A DNA stretch of 64,000 nt from Halochromatium sp. (GTDB taxonomy: Bacteria > Pseudomonadota > Gammaproteobacteria > Chromatiales > Chromatiaceae), in the NCBI GenBank assembly GCA_010912705.1, contig POWB01000008.1, positions 44,064 to 108,063 of the forward strand. The letters run 5' to 3'. The notes beneath the pieces were generated by a model, which saw only the letters and a list, made by a program, of their open reading frames with translations, did not search any database and was not told the origin of the DNA. Below, piece after piece: positions 50,599 through 61,701 of the stretch. The position numbers were made by a program, and so were the translations under genes. Every line of letters starts with the position of its first letter. Position 1 is the stretch's first letter.

Positions 50599-53577
50599 AT
50601 GTTGCTGAAACGTCTGTTCGGCCGCCGCGCCGAGCCCAAGGCCCCCGACGCTCAACAGACCCAGACCCAGGTCGCGACTTCACTGGAGAGCACCGATGTC
50701 AGTGTCCGCCGCAATGCCTGCCGACAGCTGACCGATCTGCGACGACTGCGCGACCTGGCCAATACGGACCAGGATGCGGGTATGCGCGAGCTGGCCGAGG
50801 CACGCTATCGACGGCTGTTGTTTGGACTCGACGCCAATGCTCCAAGCCTGGAGACACGCCTGGCCGAGCTCAGCTGCACAGCCAATCCGAGCCTACTCGC
50901 GCAAACCGCCGTCCAAGCGAGCGACGCTGAGCTGCGCCTCGCGGCGATTGAGCGGCTCGAGGATGTCGCCGTCTTGGCGAACTGCGCCACCACCGACCTG
51001 GTCGCCGCAAACCGGCTCGCTGCCGCCGAGCGTGTGCAGCAGAAGGAGGCACTGGAGCAGATCGCCAAGGCCATCGGCAAACGTGACAAGCGGGTCTACC
51101 GACTGGTGCGCGAGCGGCTCAAGCAACTGCTCGAGGAAGCAGAGCGCCCGCAACGTGCGCGGGAGCAGGGGGCGGTCCTCTGTGAGCGTCTGGAACGGCT
51201 CGGACGCTTCGACAACTGGCTGCAGGATCGCGCCGTACTTGGCCATCTGGAACAACAATGGCAAGCCATCGAGGGCGATGCTGATCAGGCCCTACGAGAT
51301 CGTTTTCAGCACCTGCGTCAGCGCTTTTTGGATGGTTTTCAGACCTACCAGCAAGCCCGCGAGGCCGAGGTCAGCGAGCAAGATAGCCAAACTGCGCGTT
51401 CAACTGAGCCCCCTGTTGAGGATGCCGCGAACAACACCGCTGAGCAGCGGACTGAACCGCCTGGCGAGAACGCAAACCCCCAGCAGAAACGGCAACCTCC
51501 GCAAACCACCGAGCAGGACGCAGCAGGCAGCCAGCCAGCACTCGCACAGGCCGATCAAGAAGCAGAGCAAGCCCTACAAGCCCAGCGCCGGCAGCTGCAA
51601 CAGGCGGCACAGACGGAGCAGACTGCAGAACAGCTGCTCACCGACCTGCGACGACACACTGAGCACAAGCTATCACCCGATCAGCGCACCCTAGAGGCCT
51701 TGCGTAAACGCCGCCGTCGCCTGCCAAGCCAGCTAGCGCCAGCCGATGCGATGTCGCATCACAACGAGCCTGCAGCCAATGCAGAGACGCACACTCAGTC
51801 GCAAACCCAATCGCAGACGCAGCTGCCAGTGCTGCAAGAGATCGACCAGCAGCTCGAGCGTCTCGAGCAACGTTTTAAGCGTCATCAAAAACAGCTGATG
51901 CGCAAGCTCGAGGGTCTGCCAGAGCGGCTCACCGAGCTCGAGACGCATCTCAACGCCGGCGAGCTGAAGAAGGCCGACCCCCTGTATCAGAGCATCAGCG
52001 CAACCCTTAACCATAGTCACAACGCTGGCGTCGGGCGCGAGATCCTGACCGCCGCCGACGAGCGCCTGAAACAGATCGCCCCCCAGCTACGCGAGCTCCG
52101 CCAATGGCGACGCTGGAGCACCGACGAGCACCGGGCACAGCTCTGCGCTCAGATCGAAGCACTTGCCGCCGACACCGAGCATGCCGACGAGCCCAGCATC
52201 AACCGCCTCGAGGAGCTCAAGGGCGACTGGCAGATGCTCGACCGCCAGGGCGCCCCGGCCGATGACGCGCTCTGGGCGCGTTTTCGCCAGGCTGCCGAGC
52301 AGATTCGACAGCGCTGCCAACCCTACCTCGAGGCTCAGGCGGCACTGCGCAGCGAGAACCGCAAGCAGCGCGAAGCGCTCGCCAAGCGGCTTGAAGACTT
52401 TCTCGCCAAGGTCGACTGGGAGCGCGTCGACTGGAAGAAGCTACACCGCGCCGAGCGTGAGATGCGCCAGGCCTGGGGCCGGCTGATCGAGGCCCCTGGT
52501 GGCGACAACCAGGGTACTCGCGATCGTGCGATCGAAGGTCGCTTCCGACGCGCGCTGCGGCGGCTCGATCACAGCCTCGCCGAGGAGCGCGAGCGCAATC
52601 AGGCGGAGAAGCAACAGTTGCTCACGCAGATGCGAGCGCTCGCGGATGAGCCCGATCTGCGCCGGGCAATCGAGACCGCAAAACAGCTACAGAGCCAGTG
52701 GCAGACCACCGTCCCTGCTCGGCATCGCGACGAGAATGCCCTCTGGCAGCGATTCCGCGCCGCCAGTGATGCCATCTTTGCGCGCCGCGCCGCCGAGTTC
52801 GAGGCGCGCGAGTCCAGCTTGCGCGAGCATCAGTTAACGCGCGAGGCCATCTGCCAAGACCTTTTGACACTCGCAAACGCTGAGACCATCGCCTCGTCAG
52901 AGGCGCTCGAGCAACAGATCAGCACGCTCAAAATGCGCTGGGCCGACACCGAGGCGCTACCGGTTCCACGCCAGGCCCAGTCGGCGCTAAACCGTCAATG
53001 GCGCGAGGCGCTGGCGGCGGTGCAGGTACGGCTCGCAAGCCTACATGAGGCCGAACGCTGGGCCGGGCTTGAGGGCTTAGCCCAACGCGCCGCCTATTGT
53101 GATGATGCCGGACGCCAGCTGACCACAGCAGGGATGGCCCCTGACTGCGCGCAGCTCGAGCAGGGTTGGAGCGCCCTCCCCGAGCTTGAAGATGCTGAAC
53201 TCGCTAACGCGCTGAATCAGGCCTTTGATCTGGTGCTCAGCGGCTGTCGGGAGCCGGCGCAGCGCGACGCACTCAGCACTCGCCTCAACCACAATCTGGC
53301 CCTACGCGAGTCTCTCTGCTTGAGCCTGGAGATCATCACTCAGGTTGAATCCCCAACGCAATTCCAAGCAGAAAGGATGCAGCGTCAGGTCGAGCGCCTA
53401 CGCGATCGCATGGCCGACGGCGAGACCAATCGCAGCGAAGATATTAACGCCCTGCTTCGCGACTGGTATCTGAGCTGCCCGGCAACGGCCTCTGCAACCC
53501 TCGATGCGCGCTTCGAGCGGATCAAGCAGGCGCTTGCCGAGCACGCCACGCAGAGTCCGGAACCCTCCGCCCCCTGA
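50599..53577 (+). CDS. DUF349 protein
   Basis: A 992-residue, highly charged helical protein with several DUF349 repeats (WQ/W-containing three-helix units near residues 490-560, 590-640, 670-730 and 760-800). Residues about 255-420 are a Gln/Glu/Thr/Ala-rich low-complexity segment. No signal peptide or membrane helix, so cytosolic. DUF349 proteins are widespread in gammaproteobacteria with unclear function. Length is somewhat above the usual 850-950. Confidence 0.85.
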   Translation: MLLKRLFGRRAEPKAPDAQQTQTQVATSLESTDVSVRRNACRQLTDLRRLRDLANTDQDAGMRELAEARYRRLLFGLDANAPSLETRLAELSCTANPSLLAQTAVQASDAELRLAAIERLEDVAVLANCATTDLVAANRLAAAERVQQKEALEQIAKAIGKRDKRVYRLVRERLKQLLEEAERPQRAREQGAVLCERLERLGRFDNWLQDRAVLGHLEQQWQAIEGDADQALRDRFQHLRQRFLDGFQTYQQAREAEVSEQDSQTARSTEPPVEDAANNTAEQRTEPPGENANPQQKRQPPQTTEQDAAGSQPALAQADQEAEQALQAQRRQLQQAAQTEQTAEQLLTDLRRHTEHKLSPDQRTLEALRKRRRRLPSQLAPADAMSHHNEPAANAETHTQSQTQSQTQLPVLQEIDQQLERLEQRFKRHQKQLMRKLEGLPERLTELETHLNAGELKKADPLYQSISATLNHSHNAGVGREILTAADERLKQIAPQLRELRQWRRWSTDEHRAQLCAQIEALAADTEHADEPSINRLEELKGDWQMLDRQGAPADDALWARFRQAAEQIRQRCQPYLEAQAALRSENRKQREALAKRLEDFLAKVDWERVDWKKLHRAEREMRQAWGRLIEAPGGDNQGTRDRAIEGRFRRALRRLDHSLAEERERNQAEKQQLLTQMRALADEPDLRRAIETAKQLQSQWQTTVPARHRDENALWQRFRAASDAIFARRAAEFEARESSLREHQLTREAICQDLLTLANAETIASSEALEQQISTLKMRWADTEALPVPRQAQSALNRQWREALAAVQVRLASLHEAERWAGLEGLAQRAAYCDDAGRQLTTAGMAPDCAQLEQGWSALPELEDAELANALNQAFDLVLSGCREPAQRDALSTRLNHNLALRESLCLSLEIITQVESPTQFQAERMQRQVERLRDRMADGETNRSEDINALLRDWYLSCPATASATLDARFERIKQALAEHATQSPEPSAP

Positions 53578-53876
53578 ATCAAGCGCGACGCCCTCACCGA
53601 ATTTTCCTTGCGTTTTGTCATTAACTAGACCAAATTAAGGGCGGCGGCGGCCATCACCAAACCGGATCACCACTGCAGCACTCAGACCAAAAACCTTTCG
53701 CTATCAAGCCGATAGCCCCATAAAAGCTGCCATTCGATAACAACCCGAGATTGAGCCTGGTTTCGGCCCCGCCATCAGGACTCGGCCCTGAGCCATCCCG
53801 CCCATACTGCGAGGCGTTGATGAGCCAACGCTCAGATCCAAGTCACACGCTCAGATGACAACCGGAGGAATTCGCG
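53578..53876. other. Intergenic gap before the DUF2189 gene
   Basis: Roughly 300 bases without a gene. A strong ribosome site (CCGGAGGAATTC) lies just before the ATG of the DUF2189 gene. Nothing else was recognised. Confidence 0.4.
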
Positions 53877-54665
53877 ATGGAGCAAACCACCGTCGCCGAC
53901 GCTATCCAGACCGAGGATATCGTCGTCAATCACATCAGTCTGGCCCAACCCTGGGAGTGGATCGAGAAGGGCTGGCGCGACATGCTCGCAGCCCGTCGAT
54001 ACAGCCTGACCTATGGCGCCGTAATCGTCTTAATCAGCGGCTTGATGACCCTTGGCCTGATGGGCGAGGGGCTATTCTTCATCGTGCCCTTCTTGGCCGC
54101 AGGCTTCTATCTGCTAGCCCCGATCATTGGCCTGGGCCTCTACCAGATGAGTGCTCATGTAGAGCGCAACGAGCCAATCCAATTCTGTAGCGCGCTCGAG
54201 GCCTGGCGCCGCAACCAAGCTCAGCTCGGCGTCATCACCGCCGGCCTGCTGATCATCATGCAGCTCTGGATGATGTCGAACTTCGTCCTCTTCGCGCTGC
54301 TCTATACCGGCATGCACCCGCCGCTAGAGAACTTTTTCAGCACCGTCTTCCTCTCCGGACAGCACAATGCCTTTGCCTTTGCCAGCTTGGCAGTTGGCTT
54401 CCTGCTTGCCTGGCTGGCCTATGCGATCAGCGCGATCTCGGTGCCGATGCTGATGGATCGTAAGGTCGATGGCTTCACCGCGATCCGCACCAGCGTCAAA
54501 GCGATCACCCAGAACTGGGCGCCGATGACGCTCTGGGCGCTACTCATCGTGCTCTTCATCGGCCTTGGCCTGCTGACCTTCTACGTAGGACTTGCGATCG
54601 CCATGCCACTCGTCGGTCACGCCACCTGGCATGCCTATCGCGATCTAGTGCCGTCCGAGCACTAG
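53877..54665 (+). CDS. DUF2189 membrane protein
   Basis: A 262-residue protein with six predicted membrane helices. ISLAQPWEWIEKGWRDMLAARRYSLTYG and FYLLAPIIGLGLYQMSAHVERNEPI are typical of DUF2189, a family of inner membrane proteins of unknown function. GGAGGA lies at good spacing before the ATG. Confidence 0.88.
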   Translation: MEQTTVADAIQTEDIVVNHISLAQPWEWIEKGWRDMLAARRYSLTYGAVIVLISGLMTLGLMGEGLFFIVPFLAAGFYLLAPIIGLGLYQMSAHVERNEPIQFCSALEAWRRNQAQLGVITAGLLIIMQLWMMSNFVLFALLYTGMHPPLENFFSTVFLSGQHNAFAFASLAVGFLLAWLAYAISAISVPMLMDRKVDGFTAIRTSVKAITQNWAPMTLWALLIVLFIGLGLLTFYVGLAIAMPLVGHATWHAYRDLVPSEH

Positions 54666-54744
54666 GCGCCGAGCAGCGTCAACACGGCCCGCCCATGCAT
54701 GCATAGAGGGAGCTTGCGTGCTTGGGCTAGGGTGAGGCTAGCCA

Positions 54745-55185
54745 CTACTGCGGCAGCTTAACGACCGTGAACCAATAACTTTCCATCCCCTTGACAGCTT
54801 GAATCAATTGGTCAAGGTCTACAGGCTTGACGATGTAGCCAGCCGCGCCCAGATCATAGCTCTCGATGACGTCTCGCTCGACATCCGATGTGGTCAAAAT
54901 GACAACAGGAATGGCGCGCAGACGGGCATCCCGCTTGATCTCTTGAAGAAACTCCCTGCCGTTCATGCGCGGCATATTCAGATCGAGCAGGATCAGATCA
55001 GGCCGCGGCGCATCAGCGAATGCCTCGGTCTCATGGCGCAGAAACCTCAGCGCCTCGACCCCATCAACGACATGATGCAAGGTTGCAAGCAGCCGACTTT
55101 CCTCAAACGCAATCCGGACCAAGTCGGCATCAGCCACCTCGTCTTCGACGAGCAGAACGGTGAAGACGGGTTGATTAATCATCAT
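54745..55185 (-). CDS. Rcp-type single-domain response regulator
   Basis: A 146-residue stand-alone receiver. LLVEDEVADADLVRIAFEE, phospho-acceptor Asp in LILLDLNMPRMNG (about 69), Thr in ILTTSD and Lys in VKPVDLDQL are present. It resembles the Rcp regulators paired with phytochrome kinases. Its ATG overlaps the stop of the kinase gene by 4 bases, so it is the kinase's likely partner. Confidence 0.9.
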   Translation of the reverse strand: MMINQPVFTVLLVEDEVADADLVRIAFEESRLLATLHHVVDGVEALRFLRHETEAFADAPRPDLILLDLNMPRMNGREFLQEIKRDARLRAIPVVILTTSDVERDVIESYDLGAAGYIVKPVDLDQLIQAVKGMESYWFTVVKLPQ

Positions 55186-56531
55186 ATCGATTGGTCCTCG
55201 TCCGAGAATTCAAGAACAAGGGTTACCCCCCCACCAGGTGTCTCCTCTGCGCTTGCGCGGCTACCAACAGTCTCCATGATTCGCTGCACGATCGCGAGAC
55301 CAATCCCGGTGCGCGACGCCAACGCTGGCGGGCTCAACTGCTCGAAGACCCCAAACACCCGCTCCCGATAGGCCGCTGGGATACCAGGCCCAGTATCGGC
55401 AACCAGCACCTGCAGTCGGCCAGCCTCTGTACCCTGAGACCGGCTAAAGACCCGGATCTGGAGTGGCTGCTCAGGATCAGAATGCACGAGGGCGTTCTCA
55501 AGGATACAGCGCAAGCAATAGCTTAACCATGTCAGATCGAGTGGAACCGGAGGCAGCGCCTCGACCAATAGAGTCACTGGTGCTGCCCCAATCCGCTCAG
55601 GCAGTGCGGCAAATAGCTGCCGAACCAGCGTCGCAGGATCATCAACGCCACTGCCCCGTGTCGCCTGACCAGCGGCCAGATAGAGTTGCACGTCCCGAAC
55701 CAGGCTACGCTGCCTAAGTGCTTGCGCCTCAAGCGTCTGCGTGAGTGGCTCGACCTCGGCGATACCAGCACCTCGTACCAGGCGGCGTCTGATCAAGCCG
55801 GCATAGCTGGCCATCCGACGACAAGGCTCCTGCAGATGATGGGCGGCCACCTCGGTGAACCGCTGCAGCGTGGCGTTGGCCAGGGCATTCTTTTCCAACA
55901 GCCGCTTGGCCGCAGCCTCTGCCTTCTGGCGCCGCCGCACATCCTTGGCCAGTGCCGTGCTCAACACCAGCAATGCCACCACACTTATGAAGAGGACAAA
56001 AATGGTCCGCCCATCCTTCGCCCGCAGCTGGGCAATATAGTGCAGAATCTGCGATGATTGCTGATCGACCTTATCTTCAAGCCCGCTTTGGTAGTGCCAG
56101 AATGGGTCATCAGCATCCCGCATCAGCGTGAGATCGGAGACAATCGACAACAGCAAGGTCTCACCCTCGACATCAAACGGCGTCGACCAGACCCCAACCT
56201 TCCTGATGTCCCCAGACGCAAGTCGATGCCGGAATACAAAGTGCGAGCGCTCTCCAGTTCGCGCCCGCGCGATCTCGGCCTCCACTTGCGCCGGCGTCAG
56301 CGTATTGATGTACTGGATTTTCATGCTGCGCAGGCTCTGCAAGGGGTAGCCATAAAACCGTTCCGCAGCCGCGTTTGCATCTCGGATCATGCCGCTGTCA
56401 GGATCGATCAACAGCATCGTGGCTGCATGTTCGCGAAAGACATCCGCAAACAGAAGATCAGCTCGGGCCGGACTCCAACCCAGGCTGAACGCGATAACGA
56501 GGGTGAAAAGCAAGAGACTGCGACTAGACAT
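55182..56531 (-). CDS. PAS sensor histidine kinase, phytochrome-kinase-like
   Basis: A 449-residue kinase with a signal or anchor helix (about 5-23), a PAS domain (about 35-140), a second membrane helix (about 182-205) and HisKA. HisKA is of the phytochrome type with phospho-His in AAHHLQEPCRRMASYAG (about 238). The HATPase follows (LENALVHS, DTGPGIP, RTGIGLAIVQRI). The PAS domain lies between the two helices, thus probably periplasmic, which is uncommon. The ATG at 56531 is chosen because it starts the membrane helix. Confidence 0.85.
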   Translation of the reverse strand: MSSRSLLLFTLVIAFSLGWSPARADLLFADVFREHAATMLLIDPDSGMIRDANAAAERFYGYPLQSLRSMKIQYINTLTPAQVEAEIARARTGERSHFVFRHRLASGDIRKVGVWSTPFDVEGETLLLSIVSDLTLMRDADDPFWHYQSGLEDKVDQQSSQILHYIAQLRAKDGRTIFVLFISVVALLVLSTALAKDVRRRQKAEAAAKRLLEKNALANATLQRFTEVAAHHLQEPCRRMASYAGLIRRRLVRGAGIAEVEPLTQTLEAQALRQRSLVRDVQLYLAAGQATRGSGVDDPATLVRQLFAALPERIGAAPVTLLVEALPPVPLDLTWLSYCLRCILENALVHSDPEQPLQIRVFSRSQGTEAGRLQVLVADTGPGIPAAYRERVFGVFEQLSPPALASRTGIGLAIVQRIMETVGSRASAEETPGGGVTLVLEFSDEDQSI

Positions 56532-56604
56532 TGAGGGGGGTTCCTGAGCGACTAGGATCAGGATAACGCTGGGATACCGGCTTGGCTTGATTGAGGCGAC
56601 AAGA

Positions 56605-56964
56605 ATGACCGAACCAAACGCGATACTTGAGCAGGCACTCGCACAGCTTAGCGAGCGACTGGCATGCATGGATCACCCGCGAGCGGCAGAGGTTGATCAT
56701 CTACTGACCCTGCTTCGCCAATCACCGGCGCTTGCTCTGCGTCAGCTCGATAGCAACGCCTGGTGGGCCGGTGCCGGCTCCCTGGCAGCTGAGACCATGG
56801 CCGATAACCCTGGCCTCCCCGAGTCCGAATGGGCGCTCGAAGTCCGCGCGTTTCGCACCTTGCTCATCGAGATTGGCGAGGCGCTACAAGCCAAGGGCGC
56901 TGCCAATCCCGGCATTGGCTCTTGGCTCTTAGCCTTCAACAACTGGAATGCCTCCGAGGTCTGA
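56605..56964 (+). CDS. Small hypothetical protein
   Basis: A 119-residue mostly helical acidic protein (TEPNAILEQALAQLSERL... NAWWAGAGSLAAETM). It is divergent from the kinase and 24 bases before a sulfotransferase gene. No family recognised with certainty. No signal or membrane segment, so cytosolic. Confidence 0.6.
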   Translation: MTEPNAILEQALAQLSERLACMDHPRAAEVDHLLTLLRQSPALALRQLDSNAWWAGAGSLAAETMADNPGLPESEWALEVRAFRTLLIEIGEALQAKGAANPGIGSWLLAFNNWNASEV

Positions 56965-56988
56965 GCGACGCTGCAGTTACAATATCCC

Positions 56989-57654
56989 ATGCTGCTCTCG
57001 CCCAAGCACCAGTTTCTGTTCATTCATATTGCCAAGACCGGCGGTACCAGCGTCCGTGCGGCATTGGCGCGTCGGCGCTGGACCGACCCTTGGTATTGGC
57101 CGATGTTCTTCTGCAGCCGCCTGAGTCACCTCAGCGGACATCGCATCGCTACCAAGCTGCCACGCCATGCCAAGGCCATTGCTGCCCAGGAGTTGTTGCC
57201 GCGTGAGCACTTCGATGCCCTATTCAAGTTTGCCTTCGTCCGCAATCCCTGGGATCTGCAGGTCAGCTCCTTTCATCATATCCGGCGCGAGCGCCCACAG
57301 TACCTCGGCGGCCATCAGGACTTTGCCGGATTTTTGCGCTGGAAGCTCGACATCGAGCGACCACGACAGTATCACCTCGACACCTCGATCGAGCTGCAGA
57401 CCGACTATTTGATCGACCTGCGAGGCAACCTGATCGTTGACTTCATCGGCCGCTATGAGCGCCTTGAGCGAGACTTCAACGAGGCCTGCACGCGCATCGG
57501 TATCGCAACACCGAAGCTGCCCCATCGGCGCCAGGCCAATGACCGAGGCACCGACTATCGTCGCTACTACAACGAAGGCACCGCAGAGCTGGTCGCTCAG
57601 CATTTTGCACCGGATATCGAGCGCCTTGGCTACCGCTTCGACCCCGACCCATGA
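56989..57654 (+). CDS. Sulfotransferase family protein
   Basis: A 221-residue PAPS-dependent sulfotransferase. FIHIAKTGGTSVRAAL (about 11-26) is the 5'-phosphosulfate loop and FAFVRNPWDLQVSSFHH (about 81-97) the 3'-phosphate motif. The type resembles the sulfotransfer_2 family acting on carbohydrates. Substrate unknown, perhaps surface polysaccharide. It is coupled by an ATGA overlap to a small downstream gene. Confidence 0.87.
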   Translation: MLLSPKHQFLFIHIAKTGGTSVRAALARRRWTDPWYWPMFFCSRLSHLSGHRIATKLPRHAKAIAAQELLPREHFDALFKFAFVRNPWDLQVSSFHHIRRERPQYLGGHQDFAGFLRWKLDIERPRQYHLDTSIELQTDYLIDLRGNLIVDFIGRYERLERDFNEACTRIGIATPKLPHRRQANDRGTDYRRYYNEGTAELVAQHFAPDIERLGYRFDPDP

Positions 57655-57869
57655 CCGGGATGAGCGACAGCGACTACCGGTACATCCTCAACGAGTTGGA
57701 GAGCCTGCTCGAAGAGACTGCCGAGACGCTAGAGCGCTTTCACGAGACCGGGATGGATGAGATCCTCCGCGACGACTACCAGAAGTTGCTTGAGATTCAG
57801 GCAAAGGCATTGCGCGAGCACGAGCGCTATCTCAATGCGCTGAGGCAGGAGCCAAATCGGCGGCATTAG
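57651..57869 (+). CDS. Small acidic helical protein after the sulfotransferase
   Basis: A 72-residue protein, acidic and helical (LNELESLLEETAETLERFHETG), with coiled-coil character. The ATG at 57651 overlaps the upstream stop; a second ATG lies three codons on. Coupling suggests a partner of the sulfotransferase, but no family is recognised. Confidence 0.6.
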   Translation: MTGMSDSDYRYILNELESLLEETAETLERFHETGMDEILRDDYQKLLEIQAKALREHERYLNALRQEPNRRH

Positions 57870-57880
57870 GCTGACAGCAC

Positions 57881-57913
57881 AAAAAGGCCCGGCATACAGA
57901 CGCATGCCGGGCC
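57881..57913 (-). terminator. Rho-independent terminator of the fasciclin gene
   Basis: A 10-base perfect stem (GGCCCGGCAT / ATGCCGGGCC, 57886-57895 with 57904-57913) followed on the minus strand by five Us (57885-57881). It ends transcripts of the fasciclin gene about 55 bases after its stop. Confidence 0.85.
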
Positions 57914-57918
57914 ACAGC

Positions 57919-57959
57919 GCTTAGGCGATTTCTGTCAAAGCGCTTACAATCGCCTAAGC
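57919..57959. repeat. Second hairpin just after the fasciclin stop
   Basis: A perfect 12-base inverted repeat (GCTTAGGCGATT / AATCGCCTAAGC) with a 17-base loop, between the fasciclin stop and the terminator. It may protect the 3' end or assist termination. Confidence 0.7.
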
Positions 57960-57967
57960 TTTCGGCA

Positions 57968-58582
57968 TTAGAGGTTAACGCGATCGATCACATGCACGAT
58001 CCCATTGCGCGCATGGATATTGCTTTTGATCAGATCTGAGCCACCAAAACCGATGTGTCCATCAGCACTTGCCATGGGCCCGACGGCGGTTGCAGCACCA
58101 TCGATGGTTCGCGCCTCCCGCATCTGCATCAGATCGGTTGCACTGTAACGGCCAGGCACGATGTGCTTTGAGACCAGCGCGGCCATTGCCTCAGGATTGT
58201 TACCTAACTCGGCACGCTGCTCATCGGTCAGCTTAGCGAAGGCCTCATCACTTGGCACGAACAGGGTATAGGTGTCCGGGCCTGTCAATAGGTCAGCCTG
58301 ATCACTAGCCTGAATCGCGGCGCGGAACTCATCGAAGACGCCAGAGCCGGATAGCACATCGGCCAAGGTCTTGGAGCTTGCATAAGCAGGTACGGTGTTA
58401 ACGTCGCCATACTTACCGAGCACATCAACAGGCTGTGCATTTTGTAGCCCTGCCTGAGCACGGGCCAGGGTCTCTTCGCCGGCATACTTGCTGCCGAGTG
58501 ATAGCGCGGTCAGCGGACCCAGCGCCATGCCGAGGCCGAGAATGACAACGAGACGATTGGAGCGGGTGGTCGAGTCGGTCAT
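57968..58582 (-). CDS. Fasciclin-domain protein
   Basis: A 204-residue protein with an N-terminal membrane or signal segment (about 11-30) and one FAS1 domain (about 70-204: TLADVLSGSGVFDEF, TLFVPSDEAFAKL, HIVPGRYSATDL, NGIVHVIDRVNL). FAS1 proteins mediate adhesion or bind ligands outside the cytoplasm. GAGGAA lies before the ATG at 58582; a longer frame upstream has no ribosome site. Confidence 0.9.
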   Translation of the reverse strand: MTDSTTRSNRLVVILGLGMALGPLTALSLGSKYAGEETLARAQAGLQNAQPVDVLGKYGDVNTVPAYASSKTLADVLSGSGVFDEFRAAIQASDQADLLTGPDTYTLFVPSDEAFAKLTDEQRAELGNNPEAMAALVSKHIVPGRYSATDLMQMREARTIDGAATAVGPMASADGHIGFGGSDLIKSNIHARNGIVHVIDRVNL

Positions 58583-58758
58583 GGTAGATTCCTCAAGCGA
58601 TTCTAAGGTTGGCGTTAAGGGACCTAGACAGAAGTATGTCGCCAGGTAGATCAATCTCTACAAGACTTGCGTTTCTGCCCCCTACGCGAATCTAGGTTAG
58701 GACAGCTTCCAGACTTCGCAAGCTAAACCCAGTTAAGAGCATGGTCTTTTAGCTTGAG

Positions 58759-60052
<1,294 letters not shown>

Positions 60053-60069
<17 letters not shown>

Positions 60070-60736
60070 AGTGGGCGAGGCTGGCTAGCTTGGCACCAGC
60101 AACCGCGCCGAGGCGCTCGAGCAGATCGGTGCCCATATCCGGTGCAAAGCGCTTCGGATCGGCACTGCCAATAGCGAGCACGCCGGACTGCTCATGCGCA
60201 CGGATCGGGATCAACACCGCCGAATGGATCTCGAGCGGGATCTCACCAAACAACACCGCGGCTTGCTCAGCCGCTAAGGGTCCGCAGAGGCAGCGATCGC
60301 GATCGATAAAATCGATAAAACGGCTCACCAGTGGGTCAGCAGCACGCTCATTAGCCGCCACTGGAAACAGCTTGACCGCGACCGCATCGGCTCTGAAGTG
60401 CTCGCGCAAGGCCTGCTCCAGCGCGTTGCAGGCATGCTGCAGATCAGGCGCCACGATCAGGCTCAAGGTCAGTTCGTGCAGGCGCCTGAGCAGGGCTTCA
60501 TAATCGTGCGCTCGCGCAACCAGATGGTTCAGCCGGCCACGCTCGTAAGCAAGCTGCTCACGCAGCACAGTCACCTGACGCTCGATCAGCGAGGCCGCAC
60601 CACCACTGCCATGTGGCACATTGAGCTTGGCTAAGACATCGGGATGGCGTAGTAGAAAGTCCGGATGCTGCATCAACCAGGCCGCAACTGTCTCGTCATT
60701 CACCATCGTCGCCACCTCAGGCCTGCGGCTACTCAT
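60053..60736 (-). CDS. DUF484 (GAF-like) protein
   Basis: A 227-residue protein of the DUF484/YigA type found between dapF and xerC in gammaproteobacteria. [19 protein letters not shown] (about 18-36), a coiled coil ([24 protein letters not shown]) and a GAF-like C-terminus ending SLAHFERAG are visible. Function unknown. Overlaps dapF by 4 bases and xerC by 17. Confidence 0.9.
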
Positions 60737-61566
60737 TGCTCAATATCCCCATCGAAGACGCGCACGGCAGGGCCGGTCATCCGCACCGGCATGCCTTCCC
60801 CTGGCCAATCGATGACCAAGACGCCTCCCGGTAAGCTGACTTCGACCCGCTCATCGAGCTCGCCCCAAAGCCGCCCAACGACCACCGCTGCACAAGCGCC
60901 GGTGCCGCAGGCCAGGGTCTCGCCAACACCACGCTCCCAGACTCGGAGTCGGATGGCGGTTGCACGCTCACGCTGCATGAAACCGACATTGGCGCCTTGC
61001 GGAAACAGCGGATCATGCTCGATACGGGGACCAAGCTCAGCAACCGGCGCCTGATCGAGATCATCGGTTACTGCGAGCACCGCATGCGGATTACCCATCG
61101 ACACCGCACCAATGCGCAGCGCCCGACAGCCGGCACCCAGGTCATAGGCCGGCGCACGAGCCCTGGCCGCGAGCGGGATGGCAGCCGGATCAAAGCGCGG
61201 CAAGCCCATGTCGACGCTGACCTGCCCATCGGGCCGCAGCTCCAGCGTGATCGGACCCGCCGCGGTGCCGACGCGAATCGAATCCGCTGTGCTCAGGCCC
61301 TCGTCATGGACGTAGCGCGCGAAGCAACGCGCGCCATTGCCGCATTGCTCGACCTCACTGCCATCGGCGTTGAAGATGCGATAGTAAAATGCGGTGTCGG
61401 CCGAGCGCGGCGGCTCGACCAGCAAGACCTGATCGCAGCCGATACCGAAGTGCCGATCGGCGAGTCGGCGAATCTGCTCAGCGCTAAGCTCGACCTGCTG
61501 CCGAATCCTGTCGATCACGACAAAATCGTTGCCCAGCCCCTGCATCTTGGTAAAGCGCATACGCAT
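60733..61566 (-). CDS. dapF: Diaminopimelate epimerase
   Basis: A 277-residue epimerase converting LL- to meso-diaminopimelate for lysine and peptidoglycan. [16 protein letters not shown] at the start, the first catalytic Cys in [12 protein letters not shown] (about 75) and the second in [12 protein letters not shown] (about 220) are present. Length matches. Part of the lptM-lysA-dapF-DUF484-xerC group, so it works with the adjacent lysA. Confidence 0.96.
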   Translation of the reverse strand: MRMRFTKMQGLGNDFVVIDRIRQQVELSAEQIRRLADRHFGIGCDQVLLVEPPRSADTAFYYRIFNADGSEVEQCGNGARCFARYVHDEGLSTADSIRVGTAAGPITLELRPDGQVSVDMGLPRFDPAAIPLAARARAPAYDLGAGCRALRIGAVSMGNPHAVLAVTDDLDQAPVAELGPRIEHDPLFPQGANVGFMQRERATAIRLRVWERGVGETLACGTGACAAVVVGRLWGELDERVEVSLPGGVLVIDWPGEGMPVRMTGPAVRVFDGDIEQ

Positions 61567-61701
61567 CAGAACCGCCTAACCCAGACCGCGAGATGGCTAT
61601 CATCCAAGGCCGTCAAGGCCGCAACGGCTGCTTGAGGATGAATGTCCATCAAACTGTGCAAAAGCTGCTGGTGGTGCTGGTGACGTTCAGAAACGGCCGT
61701 C

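Noticed and set aside
61566-61649. A 27-codon frame between lysA and dapF
   Set aside because: Too short, no ribosome site, ends in the dapF start; probably chance.
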